Both the position numbers and the translations under genes were made by a program. A DNA stretch of 64,000 nucleotides from DATBDE01 sp036270095 (GTDB taxonomy: Bacteria > Actinomycetota > Thermoleophilia > Solirubrobacterales > Solirubrobacteraceae), in assembly GCA_036270095.1 (NCBI GenBank), contig DATBDE010000104.1, positions 1-64,000 of the forward strand, in the 5' to 3' direction. A model generated the notes under the pieces. That model searched no databases and was not told where the DNA came from. It worked only from the letters and a program-made list of their open reading frames with translations. Numbering within the stretch: position 1 is the stretch's first letter; every line of letters starts with the position of its first letter. Of the stretch, positions 36,426 to 44,443 are shown piece by piece.

Positions 36426-37126
36426 CGCTCCCCGTCCTGCCAGGATTGTGGGCGATGGCCCTCGACTCCGAGGCGCGCCCGCTGCGCGCCGACGCCGAGC
36501 GCAACCGCAGGCGCCTGCTCGACGCCGCCGCCACGGTGTTCGCCGAGCACGGCCTCGACGCGTCGGTGTCGGAGATCGCCCGGCGGGCCCGCGTGGGCCA
36601 GGGCACGGTGTTCCGGCGCTTCCCCAGCAAGGAGCGCCTGATCGCCGCGATCATCGTCGACCGTCTGGACGAGCTGGTCGCCGTCGGCGAGGCGCAGCTG
36701 GACGCCGAGCGGCCCGCCGAGGGCCTGCGTGCGCTCGTCCTCGCGGGCGCGCAGCTGCAGGCCAAGGATCGCGGCTTCTTCGAGGGCATCGCGGGCGTAG
36801 GGCTCGAGGACGAGGAGGTCCACGCCCGGCACCACGCCCTGCTCGAGATCACGCGGGCGCTTGTGCAGCGCGCGCAGGAGGCCGGCGAGATTCGCGACGA
36901 CGTGACCGCCGAGGACGTCGTCCTGCTCCAGGGCGCGATCTGTCAGGGGGCGGCGCCGCTGACCGAGGTCGACCCCGACCTCTGGCGCCGCTACATGGAC
37001 TTGTTCTTCGACGCCCTGCGGCCCGAGGGCGCGAGCACGCTCTCGCACCCGGCGCCGACGCCGGAGCAGTTCAACGCCGCCTTCGAGGCCAAGGTGCGCG
37101 CGGCCGGCAAGGCGCGCGCCCGCTAG
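36422..37126 (+). CDS. TetR-family regulator of the preceding MFS gene
   Basis: A 234-aa (or 223-aa) regulator. The HTH is VSEIARRARVGQGTVFRRFP near residue 50, preceded by RADAERNRRRLLDAAA. ATG 36422 overlaps the MFS stop (ATGA). A second in-frame ATG at 36455 starts at the usual family N-terminus ALDSEARPLRAD and may be the real start. It most likely binds the GCGGAC-N6-GTCCG(C) operators at 34.9 kb. Confidence 0.9.
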   Translation: MTLPVLPGLWAMALDSEARPLRADAERNRRRLLDAAATVFAEHGLDASVSEIARRARVGQGTVFRRFPSKERLIAAIIVDRLDELVAVGEAQLDAERPAEGLRALVLAGAQLQAKDRGFFEGIAGVGLEDEEVHARHHALLEITRALVQRAQEAGEIRDDVTAEDVVLLQGAICQGAAPLTEVDPDLWRRYMDLFFDALRPEGASTLSHPAPTPEQFNAAFEAKVRAAGKARAR

Positions 37127-37127
37127 C

Positions 37128-38144
37128 TCACCAGGCCGAGCCGACGATCGTCGGCTCGGGGCGCAGCTCGACGCCGAAGCGCTCGCGCACTCCCGCGGCG
37201 ATCTCGCGCGCCAGCGCCAGCAGCTCGGCGGTGGTCGCCCCGCCGCGGTTGACCAGCGCGAGCGCGTGCTTGGACGAGATCGCCACGCGTCCGCGCGTGT
37301 ACCCCTTGCCGAAGCCGGCCCGCTCGATCAGCCACGCGGCCGAGGTCTTGACCCGGCCGTCGGGCTGCGGGAACGCCGGCGGCGACGGCTCGAGCGCCGC
37401 CAGGGCGTCGGGATCCAGGATCGGGTTCATGAAGAACGACCCGGCGCTGACCGTGTCGGGGTCGGCGGGGTCGAGCACCATGCCCTTGCCCCGGCGCAGG
37501 GCGAGCACGGCCTCGCGCACCTCGTGCAGCGGCGCGCGGGCCCCGAGCTCGAGGTCGAGCGCCCGCGCCAGCTCGGCATAGCGCAGCGGCTGCGACATCC
37601 GGTCGGGGAGCAGGGCAAAGGTCACCGCGAGCACGACGCGGCGATCGCTGCCCTTCAACGCGCTCGACCGGTAGGCGAAGCCGCACTCGGCGCCCGTCAG
37701 CTCCGCGATCGCGCCGGTCTCGCGGTCCAGCACGCGCACCGAGCGCACGGTCTCGGCCACCTCCTGGCCGTAGGCGCCGACGTTCTGGATCGGCGTCGCG
37801 CCGACCGAGCCGGGGATGCCGGACAGGCACTCGAATCCGGCCAGGCCGTCGGCCACCGTGGCGGCGACGAGGTCGTCCCAGGGCTCGCCGGCCTGGACCT
37901 CGACGGCCTCGCCGTCGCGCGCGACGCCGCGGGTCTCGATGCGCACGACCAGGCCGGGCCAGCCGGCGTCGGGCAGGACGAGATTGCTGCCGCCGGCCAG
38001 CAGCAGCAGCGGCTCGTCGGCTTCGCGCACCGCCTCGACCAGCTCGGCCTCGCTGGCGACGGAGACGAGCCGCTTGGCCGGGCCGCCGAGGCGCAGCGTG
38101 GTCAGCGGCGCGAGCGGCGCATCGACGGCAGCGGCGGCGGACAT
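37128..38144 (-). CDS. murB: UDP-N-acetylenolpyruvoylglucosamine reductase MurB
   Basis: An FAD enzyme making UDP-MurNAc for peptidoglycan. The 338-aa protein has TTLRLGGPAKRLV, LLLAGGSNLVLPDAGW, GIPGSVGATPIQNVGAYGQE, the catalytic Ser in SAGSFFMNP, and SKHALALVNRGGAT with the final Glu in RPEPTIVG. It is isolated from other mur or division genes. It ends 1 bp beyond the convergent tetR. Confidence 0.95.
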   Translation of the reverse strand: MSAAAAVDAPLAPLTTLRLGGPAKRLVSVASEAELVEAVREADEPLLLLAGGSNLVLPDAGWPGLVVRIETRGVARDGEAVEVQAGEPWDDLVAATVADGLAGFECLSGIPGSVGATPIQNVGAYGQEVAETVRSVRVLDRETGAIAELTGAECGFAYRSSALKGSDRRVVLAVTFALLPDRMSQPLRYAELARALDLELGARAPLHEVREAVLALRRGKGMVLDPADPDTVSAGSFFMNPILDPDALAALEPSPPAFPQPDGRVKTSAAWLIERAGFGKGYTRGRVAISSKHALALVNRGGATTAELLALAREIAAGVRERFGVELRPEPTIVGSAW

Positions 38145-38160
38145 GCGGGGCCGCAGGTTA

Positions 38161-38195
38161 GGGGTCAGACCCCGTTGATGGTGGTTGAGGGTCTG
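38161..38195. repeat. Palindromic repeat GGGGTCAGACCCC with secondary hairpin
   Basis: The 13-bp near-perfect palindrome GGGGTCAGACCCC (38161-38173) is followed by GGGTCTG at 38189-38195, which can pair with CAGACCC at 38166-38172. It lies between the hydrolase 3' end and the murB start. Its GGGGTCA start matches that of the hairpin at 19279. It may be a solo repeat unit or a terminator for the FMO operon; no T-tract is present. Confidence 0.6.
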
Positions 38196-39116
38196 CTAGG
38201 CCGCTACGCGCTTGCGCACCGCGAGGTGACGGCGCAGGAAGTGGAGCTGGTCGGCGATCGACCGCTCGCGCCCCTCGCCCACGTAGATGTCGTAGTGGCC
38301 GATGGGGTAGCGGCGCACCTCGGCCCGGCCCGTGGCCTCCCACGCCGCCTTCTCCACGGCCGCCGGGGGGCAGATGGCGTCGCGGTCGGCGATCTGGAAC
38401 AGCGTCGGGCAGGGCAGGGCGGCCGCGCGGGTCACGGGCCGGTTGCGCACGAGGTCGAGCAGCGCCCGTGCGCAGAACGCGTTCTCGAACGTCGGGCCGG
38501 CGACGGCCAGGAACCCGGGCTCGGCATCGGGGGACGCCATGGCCGCGAGCGTGCCGGGAGGACCGACGAGCGGGAGCCGCACGGGCTCGCGCCCCAGCAG
38601 GCCGCCGACCAGGTCGCGCACGCCGATCGCGGTCATGCGCAGCGGCGGCACCGGCCCGGCGTAGTGGGCCAGCGCGAACAGCGCGGCCAGGCCGTCGGTG
38701 GCCGGGGTCTGCGCGATCACCGCCGCGATGCGAGCGTCGTCGGCCGCGACGGCGACCACGTGGCCGCCGGAGTACGAGGTGCCCCAGAGCACGATGCGGT
38801 CGGAGTCGACGCCGTCGAGCCCGCGGGCGTGGGCGATGGCGGCGCGGTAGTCCTCGCGGTGGCGGCGCCAATCGACGAGCTGGCGCGGCTCGCCGGTCGA
38901 GTCGCCGAAGTTCCGGTAGTCGAACACGAACGCGTCCAGGCCCGCGGCCGCGAACGCCTGCGCGAACGGGAGCAGGCCGCTGTCGCGGGTGCCGCCGAAG
39001 CCGTGGGCCATGACCACGCACGGCCGCCGCCCGTCGCGCGCGAAGGCATCGCCCTCGCCGCTCAGGTGCCAGGCCGCGCAGCGCTCGCCGGCGCTCTCGA
39101 ACCGCACGTCGTCCAT
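38196..39116 (-). CDS. Alpha/beta hydrolase (dienelactone/acyl hydrolase-like)
   Basis: A 306-aa hydrolase. The oxyanion region is VVMAHGFGGTRDSGLL, then FDYRNFGDSTGEPRQL, the nucleophile elbow GTSYSGGHVVAVAA, the acid in QIADRDAICPP and the His in IGHYDIYVGEGRE. ATG 39116 overlaps the tetR stop (TGATG). It is the last gene of the FMO-TetR-hydrolase operon, which suggests that it cleaves an ester or lactone made by the monooxygenase; this is inference. Confidence 0.88.
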   Translation of the reverse strand: MDDVRFESAGERCAAWHLSGEGDAFARDGRRPCVVMAHGFGGTRDSGLLPFAQAFAAAGLDAFVFDYRNFGDSTGEPRQLVDWRRHREDYRAAIAHARGLDGVDSDRIVLWGTSYSGGHVVAVAADDARIAAVIAQTPATDGLAALFALAHYAGPVPPLRMTAIGVRDLVGGLLGREPVRLPLVGPPGTLAAMASPDAEPGFLAVAGPTFENAFCARALLDLVRNRPVTRAAALPCPTLFQIADRDAICPPAAVEKAAWEATGRAEVRRYPIGHYDIYVGEGRERSIADQLHFLRRHLAVRKRVAA

Positions 39117-39757
39117 CAGCCGCTCCTCTCGTTCCACACCGCCGCCAGCCACACCGCGGCCAGCGCCTCGTGCATCGCGTCGCGGTCGCGCCGGCCGGCC
39201 CCGCGCCGGCTGGCGTCGTAACACGAGCGCTCGTTCATGCGCAGCAGGACGCCGGCCAGCGCCGGCGCCGGCGCCCCGGCGGGCGCGCGCCCGGCCGCAC
39301 GCTCGGCCTCGATCCGCTCCGCGATCCCCGCCGACCAGCGCCGCATCCACAGCTCCCACAGCTCGCGCGCGCCGGGGTCGGTTCCGGTGGCGTCGACCAT
39401 CGCGACGAGCACGTGCTCGTGCCGCGTCCACGCGTCGTCGAGCGCCGCCAGCGTGCGCGGCACGTAGGCGGTCGGCGGCTCGTCGCTGCCCGCGAAGAAC
39501 GGCGCCGCGGCCACCGCCATCTCGTCCCACACGCCCGCCAGCAGCGCGCTCAGGGCCGCGTACTTGCTCTCGAAGTAGAAGTAGAAGCCCGAGCGGGCGA
39601 TGCCGGCCGCCTCGGCCACGTCCTCCACGGACAACGCCGCGATCGATCGATCGCGCAGGAGCAGTTCCACAGCGTCGAGGATGGCGCGGCGGCGGCGGTC
39701 CCCGCGCGTGGGCCCGCGGCGCTCGGGCGCTGCGGGCGCCGCCTCAGGCGGAGGCAT
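39116..39757 (-). CDS. TetR-family regulator in the FMO operon
   Basis: A 213-aa regulator. The HTH is VEDVAEAAGIARSGFYFYFE near residue 45. The C-terminal part has the WMRRWSAGIAERIE segment seen in EthR-like regulators, and EthR controls a Baeyer-Villiger monooxygenase gene. ATG 39757 lies 14 bp inside the FMO 3' end, and its stop overlaps the hydrolase start. It probably controls the operon from the FMO promoter. Confidence 0.87.
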   Translation of the reverse strand: MPPPEAAPAAPERRGPTRGDRRRRAILDAVELLLRDRSIAALSVEDVAEAAGIARSGFYFYFESKYAALSALLAGVWDEMAVAAAPFFAGSDEPPTAYVPRTLAALDDAWTRHEHVLVAMVDATGTDPGARELWELWMRRWSAGIAERIEAERAAGRAPAGAPAPALAGVLLRMNERSCYDASRRGAGRRDRDAMHEALAAVWLAAVWNERSG

Positions 39758-41135
39758 GCGCGACGCCGGCGGCCCACCGCTGCGCGCGCCCGGCGAGCGG
39801 TACCGCCATGCCCTCGGCCGCCCGCTTGCGCCCGGCCGGGATGACCTTCTTGCGCAGCTCGTACTCGTACACGCGCGCGTCCATCTGCATCGTGTGGCGC
39901 GGGCGGTCGTTGAAGTGGGCGGTGAAGCGCCGCTCGTCGGCGGCGATCTCGCGCTCCATCGCGTCGCGGTCGGGCAGCGCCCACTCGCCCGACAGCCAGC
40001 GCACGAGGAAGTGCGACTGCGCCTCGACGAACGGGAACAGCGTGGGGATGGCCTGGGCCAGGCCGAGGAAGGCGAGGTCGTCGATGCCCGGCTTGAACAT
40101 CCGCTTGTACAGCGGCAGCCGGTTGTCCGGCGCCGACAGGAAGTCGGGGTCGAAGAACGGGAACGTGATCCGGTAGCCGGTGGCGTAGACGATCGCGTCG
40201 ACCGCCTCGACGCTGCCGTCCTCGAAGCGCACGCGGTCGCCGAGCAGCTCGGCCACGTTGGGCTTGGCCACCGCATCGCCGGAGCCCAGCCGCAGCAGCA
40301 GCTCGCTGGAGACGGTGGGATGGGCCTCGAGGAACTTGTGGTTGGGGTGCGGGAGCCCGTAGGTCTCCATGCGCCCCGAGGCGATGCGCGGGAGCGGCGC
40401 CGCCAGCCGGCGCTGGAGCTTGAGCGACAGCCACGGGATGGTGGCGACGAACTGGTCGACCGGCTTGCCGAACAGGTACTTCGGCACCACCCACGCGCCG
40501 CTGCGGGTGGAGAGGAACACCTTCTCGGCCACGCCCTTGCGCGACAGCTCGGAGGCGATGTCGACGGCGCTGTTCCCGATGCCGACGACGAGCACGCGCC
40601 GCCCGCGCAGGTCGAGCGGGTCGGTGGTGTCGATGTAGTGGTGCGAGTGCAGGGTGTCGCCCGCAAACGTGCCCTCGAACTCGGGGAAGGCCGGGTTCCA
40701 GTGGTGGCCGTTGCCGACCAACAGGGCGTCGAAGAGCTCCTCGTCGCCGGCGTCGGTGACGATGCGCCAGCCGCCGCCGTCCAGGCGCTGCGCCCGGGCC
40801 ACGGTGGTCTTGAACCGGATGTGGTCGCGCAGGCCGAACGCGTCGGCATAGTCGCGCAGCCACGCCGCGATCTCGGTGTGGTGCGGGTAGTCCGGGTACT
40901 GCTCGGGCATCGGGAAGTCCTTGAACGAGATCGAGGGCTTCGACGTGTCGATGTGCAGCGACCGGTAGGCGGACGAACGCCCGTTGGGGTTGCGGAAGTA
41001 CCAGTTGCCCCCGACGTCGTCGGAAGACTCGAAGCACGTGTAGGGGATGCCCCAGTCGGAGAGCGCCTTGCCGGCGGTGAGCCCGCTCAGGCCCGCGCCG
41101 ATGACGCAGGTGCGCGGCGGTGCGAAGTCCGGCAT
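39744..41135 (-). CDS. Flavin-containing monooxygenase
   Basis: A 463-aa FAD/NADPH monooxygenase. FAD motif is VIGAGLSGLTAG, the FMO fingerprint FxGxxxHxxxY is FAGDTLHSHHY, and the NADPH motif is VVGIGNSAVDIA. The substrate (amine, sulfide or ketone) is unknown. ATG 41135 lies 7 bp after a -10-like box. The next gene is a TetR that overlaps its 3' end. Confidence 0.92.
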   Translation of the reverse strand: MPDFAPPRTCVIGAGLSGLTAGKALSDWGIPYTCFESSDDVGGNWYFRNPNGRSSAYRSLHIDTSKPSISFKDFPMPEQYPDYPHHTEIAAWLRDYADAFGLRDHIRFKTTVARAQRLDGGGWRIVTDAGDEELFDALLVGNGHHWNPAFPEFEGTFAGDTLHSHHYIDTTDPLDLRGRRVLVVGIGNSAVDIASELSRKGVAEKVFLSTRSGAWVVPKYLFGKPVDQFVATIPWLSLKLQRRLAAPLPRIASGRMETYGLPHPNHKFLEAHPTVSSELLLRLGSGDAVAKPNVAELLGDRVRFEDGSVEAVDAIVYATGYRITFPFFDPDFLSAPDNRLPLYKRMFKPGIDDLAFLGLAQAIPTLFPFVEAQSHFLVRWLSGEWALPDRDAMEREIAADERRFTAHFNDRPRHTMQMDARVYEYELRKKVIPAGRKRAAEGMAVPLAGRAQRWAAGVAHASA

Positions 41136-41142
41136 CGAGCCG

Positions 41143-41172
41143 AGCCTAACGCTCGACTCGACGCCGTGTCAA
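41143..41172 (-). promoter_or_regulatory. FMO operon promoter, probably leaderless
   Basis: On the minus strand TTGACA (41172-41167), an 18-bp spacer and TAGGCT (41148-41143) lead to the FMO ATG after 7 bp, so the mRNA would begin at or beside the start codon. CGTCGAGT occurs twice around the -35 as a direct repeat, a possible regulator contact. I found no clean palindrome. Confidence 0.55.
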
Positions 41173-41190
41173 CTTCACTCGACGGTGCGT

Positions 41191-41847
41191 CTACTTCTCG
41201 GCCGCGCCGATGCCGACCGGGCAGGAGACGCCGGTGCCGCCCAGGCCGCAGTACCCGTTGGGGTTCTTGGCCAGGTACTGCTGGTGGTAGTCCTCGGCGT
41301 AATAGAACGGGCCAGCGGCCGCGACCTCGGTGGAGATCTCGCCGTAGCCGGCGCCGCTCAGGCGCTCGGCGAAGAGCTTCTCGGAGGCCTCGATGGTCTC
41401 GCGCTGGGCGTCGCCGGCGTAGTAGGCCGCGGAGCGGTACTGGCTGCCGACATCGTTGCCCTGCCGCATGCCCTGGGTCGGGTCATGGCCCTCCCAGAAG
41501 ATGCGCAGGATCTCCTCGTAGCTGGTCTTGGTGGGGTCGAACACCACGAGGACGGCCTCCGTGTGGCCGGTGCGGCCGCTGCAGACCTCCTCGTAGGTCG
41601 GGTTGGGCGTGTAACCGCCCGCGTAGCCGACCGCGGTCGTGTACACGCCGGGCGCCTCCCAGAACAACCGCTCGGCGCCCCAGAAGCAGCCCATGCCGAA
41701 CACGGCGGTCTGCAGTCCCTCGGGGAAGGGGGGCTTGAGCGGGGTTCCGAGGACGAAGTGGCGCTCGGAGGTGGGAATCGGTGCGTCGCGTCCGGGGAGC
41801 GCCTCCTCGGGCGCGACCATGTTGGTCTTGGCGCGCGTAAAGAGCAT
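41191..41847 (-). CDS. msrA: Peptide-methionine (S)-S-oxide reductase MsrA
   Basis: Reduces methionine-S-sulfoxide. The 218-aa protein has the active site GMGCFWGAERLFW, then VGYAGGYTPNPTYEEVCSG, GHTEAVLVVFDP and DYHQQYLAKNPNGYCG. The N-terminal ~45 residues before the core match the longer actinobacterial type. The recycling Cys residues are near the C-terminus (GYCG, VSCP). A putative att repeat begins 22 bp upstream of its ATG, so the integration may have changed its promoter. Confidence 0.97.
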   Translation of the reverse strand: MLFTRAKTNMVAPEEALPGRDAPIPTSERHFVLGTPLKPPFPEGLQTAVFGMGCFWGAERLFWEAPGVYTTAVGYAGGYTPNPTYEEVCSGRTGHTEAVLVVFDPTKTSYEEILRIFWEGHDPTQGMRQGNDVGSQYRSAAYYAGDAQRETIEASEKLFAERLSGAGYGEISTEVAAAGPFYYAEDYHQQYLAKNPNGYCGLGGTGVSCPVGIGAAEK

Positions 41848-41868
41848 GGGGACAGGTTAGGGGTGAGT

Positions 41869-41886
41869 CCTAATGCCTGGTTATGA
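41869..41886. repeat. Left 18-bp direct repeat (putative attL core)
   Basis: Identical to 43234-43251. It lies between the msrA start and the integrase remnant, and overlaps the first codon of the integrase remnant. Confidence 0.8.
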
Positions 41887-42308
41887 GCACCGGCACGATC
41901 GAGGCGCTGCGCGCTCACCGCGAGACGCAGTTGCCTCAACGCGACTTCGCCGACGACGCCTACGTCGACGCGACTTCTTGTTCTGCGACGCGTTCGGCGG
42001 ACCGATCCACCCGCAACGGCCCACCGACTGGTTCGCGAAGCATCGCAAGGCGGCGGGAGTGCCGAGCGGGAGCCTGCACACGCTGCGCCACACGGCTGCG
42101 ACGCTCGCGCTGACGTCTGGCGTGCCGGTTCATCGTCGCCGCCAGGCTCGGCGACCGGCCCGAGCAGATCCTCAGGACCTACGCGCACCTGCTGCCGCAG
42201 TCGGACGAGCTCGCGGCCGAGCGGGTGGCGGCTGCGATCGGGAAATCGGTGATGAGACGCCCGCCCGGTGACCGTCAGCGCGCATACTCCACCGCCTCGT
42301 CGGATTAA
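41883..42308 (+). pseudogene. Tyrosine recombinase (phage-type integrase), C-terminal fragment with frameshifts
   Basis: The catalytic core is recognisable in three frames. TIEALRAHRETQLPQRDFAD is in the first, DFLFCDAFGGPIHPQRPTDW to LHTLRHTAATLALTSGVP in the second (shift near 41971), and IVAARLGDRPEQILRTYAHL in the third (shift near 42130), ending at TAA 42308. The box II Arg (HTLRHT) and the Tyr nucleophile (RTYAHLLP) survive. The N-terminal arm- and core-binding domains and the first catalytic Arg region are missing. It would not give an active enzyme. Confidence 0.85.
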
Positions 42309-42470
42309 GCGACGGGCTGAGTTGACGACCGGCCACACGCGCCATGGCGATCCTCCTTGCCTCGCCCCGTAGCGCCATACATGCAGTCCCAGTGGAACGA
42401 CTTGGGAGTCGGCTGGTCGTCTCGGCTGGCGAAGGCAGGATCGTCATCAGGGGCAGCGAATTCGGCCAGC

Positions 42471-43067
42471 ATGGCTGACGAGTCCGATGACCCCCAGGCC
42501 CCCGAACGACGCCGTAGGTCCTCCAAGCTGGCAGGCCGGTTGACCCCTTCGACCTGGGATCCAGGGCCGACCTGGAAGACGACTGAGAAGGTTCTGGATG
42601 GCGAGCTCGACGAGGCGCAGCGCTCTGTCGTGAAGGCACGCTGGCTCGGTGAGGCGGAGCGATGGCAGAACTTATGGCAACGTCAGCGATTCATTTACTG
42701 GTACTGCTTCCGCATTCCGATCATCATTGGAGCTGCGACCGTGCCCGTCCTCGCGAGTCTGAGCGTCTCAAAAGTCGCGACAGCGCTAGTCGGCCTCGTA
42801 GTCGCCATCCTCACGGGACTTGACAGTTTCTTCACGCTCGGGACCAAATGGCAGCAGGCACGACTCGCGGCGGATGCGACCGGCTCCGAAGGTTGGCGTT
42901 TCATCGAACTCTCAGAGGACCTCTACAAGGACCAGACACATCGTGAGGCATACCCGAAGTTCCTAACGCGTCTCGAGCGACTCAACGGGCGCCTCGCGAG
43001 GGAGCGCGTGGACCTCTACAGCAGCGAGGGCAAAGACTCCATCACGGGTCGCAAAACATCCGACTAG
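42471..43067 (+). CDS. DUF4231/SLATT-like two-TM protein, element cargo
   Basis: A 198-aa protein. A charged N-terminus and an amphipathic stretch (residues ~40-72) are followed by two TM helices (about 75-97 and 101-121) with a very short turn, then a soluble helical tail (KWQQARLAADATGSEGWRF, YPKFLTRLERLNGRL). This matches the DUF4231/SLATT architecture, which comparative genomics links to nucleotide-sensing defence systems as a membrane effector. No partner sensor or nucleotidyltransferase gene is present. ATG 42471 is chosen because the homologous region follows it; in-frame starts at 42357 and 42384 exist. Base composition differs from the host genes. Confidence 0.7.
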   Translation: MADESDDPQAPERRRRSSKLAGRLTPSTWDPGPTWKTTEKVLDGELDEAQRSVVKARWLGEAERWQNLWQRQRFIYWYCFRIPIIIGAATVPVLASLSVSKVATALVGLVVAILTGLDSFFTLGTKWQQARLAADATGSEGWRFIELSEDLYKDQTHREAYPKFLTRLERLNGRLARERVDLYSSEGKDSITGRKTSD

Positions 43068-43072
43068 GTGGG

Positions 43073-43234
43073 CTACTGCTCGCGAGGAGAGCAGGCGTCG
43101 GGGCCAGGTGGCGACTGCCCATAGGCGTCCACCTTGTTGGCCACTTCTTCGATTACGTCGTCGTCCGATTTCTCTTTGCGGAAGCGCGGGTGATACGACC
43201 CACAGCCGTCCGGATTGGTCGCGTGCTGAGGCGC
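43073..43234 (-). pseudogene. C-terminal fragment of an unknown protein, cut at the att repeat
   Basis: A 53-codon reading frame without a start codon ends at TAG (43075-43073). It reads like real protein (PDGCGSYHPRFRKEKSDDDV, then EEVANKVDAYGQ) and begins at the right direct repeat, where an in-frame stop within the repeat interrupts it. It may be the tail of a gene truncated when the element formed. The family is not recognised. Confidence 0.4.
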
Positions 43235-43251
43235 CTAATGCCTGGTTATGA
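43234..43251. repeat. Right 18-bp direct repeat (putative attR core)
   Basis: Identical to 41869-41886. On the minus strand it contains the last sense codon and the TAA stop of the MFS gene at 43246, so integration at this site would preserve that gene. Confidence 0.8.
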
Positions 43252-44427
43252 CCCGCTCGCGCTCGCGCCCGCGTGGGCGGCGTCCGCAGCGCGCGAGGTG
43301 CGCGTGCCCCGCCGGAGCACCACCGCCGTGCCCGCGCAGGCCGCGCACAGCAGCACGTAGGGCACCGCGTCGGCGGTGATCTGCGCCAGCGCGCCGCCGC
43401 CCGCGGCGCCGGCCAACTCGCCGGCGCTCCAGGCCACGTTGGCCAGGGCCACGGCGATGACCTGGCCGATGCCCAACGCGCTGGCGGCGTCGGAGAGCAT
43501 GGCGCCGGCGGGCGCGGCCAGCGAGCCGACCGTCGGCCCGGACAGGATCAGCAGCACGGCCACCATCCAGGCCGCGTCGGGGATTGGCAGCAGCCCGAAC
43601 ACGAGCGCGGCGCCGGGCAGCGCCGCCCGCACCGGCGACAGTCGCGTGCCCCGGTCGGCGAGCCGCCCCGCCAGCGGGCTGGCCACCATCTCGCCCACCG
43701 CCGAGAGCGCGAACACGAGGCCGACGACGGCGGCGCTCGCGCCCAACGAGGCCAGGCGCAGGGGCACGAGCACGCTCAGCGCGCCGAAGCCCAGGCCGTA
43801 GAGCATGTTCAGCCAGCCGCCGGCCCGCACCGAGCGGTCGCGCAGGCCGCGCAGCAGCGTGCGCCGGTCGGGGATCACCGCCGCGCCGGCGTGGCCGGGC
43901 ATGGTCGCGGCCCACGCCGCCAGGCCCAATGCCGCCACCGCCACAAGCGAGAAGATGAGCACGTCGCCGAACTGCTCGGCCGCCGCGCCCAGCACCGGGC
44001 CGAGCAGCGCCCCCGCCACCGCCATGCCCATGGCCGTGCCGATCACCCCGCCGCGCCGGTCGACCGCGGCCGACGCGACGAGCCAGGCCAGCGCCCCGCT
44101 CCAGCACAGCGCGCCTGAGGCGCCCTGGACGAAGCGCGAGACGTCGAGCACGGCGATGCTGTCGCCGAGCCCGAAGGCCACGCTCGAGGCCGCGAGCAGG
44201 AACAGCCCGACGATCAGCGCGCCCTTGACCCCGATCCGGCGGGCCACGTAGATCGCGGGCACGGCGGCGATCAGGGTGCCGGCCGGGTAGGCGCCCGCGA
44301 GCACGCCCGCCGCCCCCTTGGTGAGCCCGAACTCCTCCGCGTAGTGCGGCAGCAGCGGCGCGATGGCGCTGAAGAACAGGGTGTCCAGGAACACCACCGC
44401 ACTGGTGAGGACGAGCAGCCGGCGCAT
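43246..44427 (-). CDS. MFS transporter, 12-TM type
   Basis: A 393-aa transporter. LTSAVVFLDTLFFSAIAPLLPHYAEEFG in TM1 (key DTxxxSAIxPLLP) and ARRIGVKGALIVGL after TM2 match drug:proton antiporter 1-type carriers. Residues 195-215 form the central cytoplasmic loop. The substrate is unknown. The 3' end is the presumed integration target of the mini element. Its start is 16 bp from the divergent GH10 gene. Confidence 0.9.
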   Translation of the reverse strand: MRRLLVLTSAVVFLDTLFFSAIAPLLPHYAEEFGLTKGAAGVLAGAYPAGTLIAAVPAIYVARRIGVKGALIVGLFLLAASSVAFGLGDSIAVLDVSRFVQGASGALCWSGALAWLVASAAVDRRGGVIGTAMGMAVAGALLGPVLGAAAEQFGDVLIFSLVAVAALGLAAWAATMPGHAGAAVIPDRRTLLRGLRDRSVRAGGWLNMLYGLGFGALSVLVPLRLASLGASAAVVGLVFALSAVGEMVASPLAGRLADRGTRLSPVRAALPGAALVFGLLPIPDAAWMVAVLLILSGPTVGSLAAPAGAMLSDAASALGIGQVIAVALANVAWSAGELAGAAGGGALAQITADAVPYVLLCAACAGTAVVLRRGTRTSRAADAAHAGASASGS

Positions 44428-44443
44428 CGGTAGAACCTACGCG

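Larger units (their letters stand above)
41869..43251. mobile_element. Mini integrative element bounded by 18-bp direct repeats
   Basis: A 1.38-kb segment flanked by perfect copies of CCTAATGCCTGGTTATGA at 41869-41886 and 43234-43251. Inside are a degraded tyrosine recombinase at the left end, an intact two-TM SLATT-like gene and a truncated reverse-strand ORF at the right. The interior is visibly less GC-rich than its neighbours (for example 42680-43060). The right repeat spans the stop codon of an MFS gene, the kind of 3'-end target used by tyrosine integrases. Mobility is probably lost because the integrase is broken. Confidence 0.8.

Noticed and set aside
41869..43251. An insertion sequence flanked by target duplications
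   Set aside because: There are no terminal inverted repeats or transposase. The 18-bp identical ends plus a tyrosine recombinase fit site-specific integration better.
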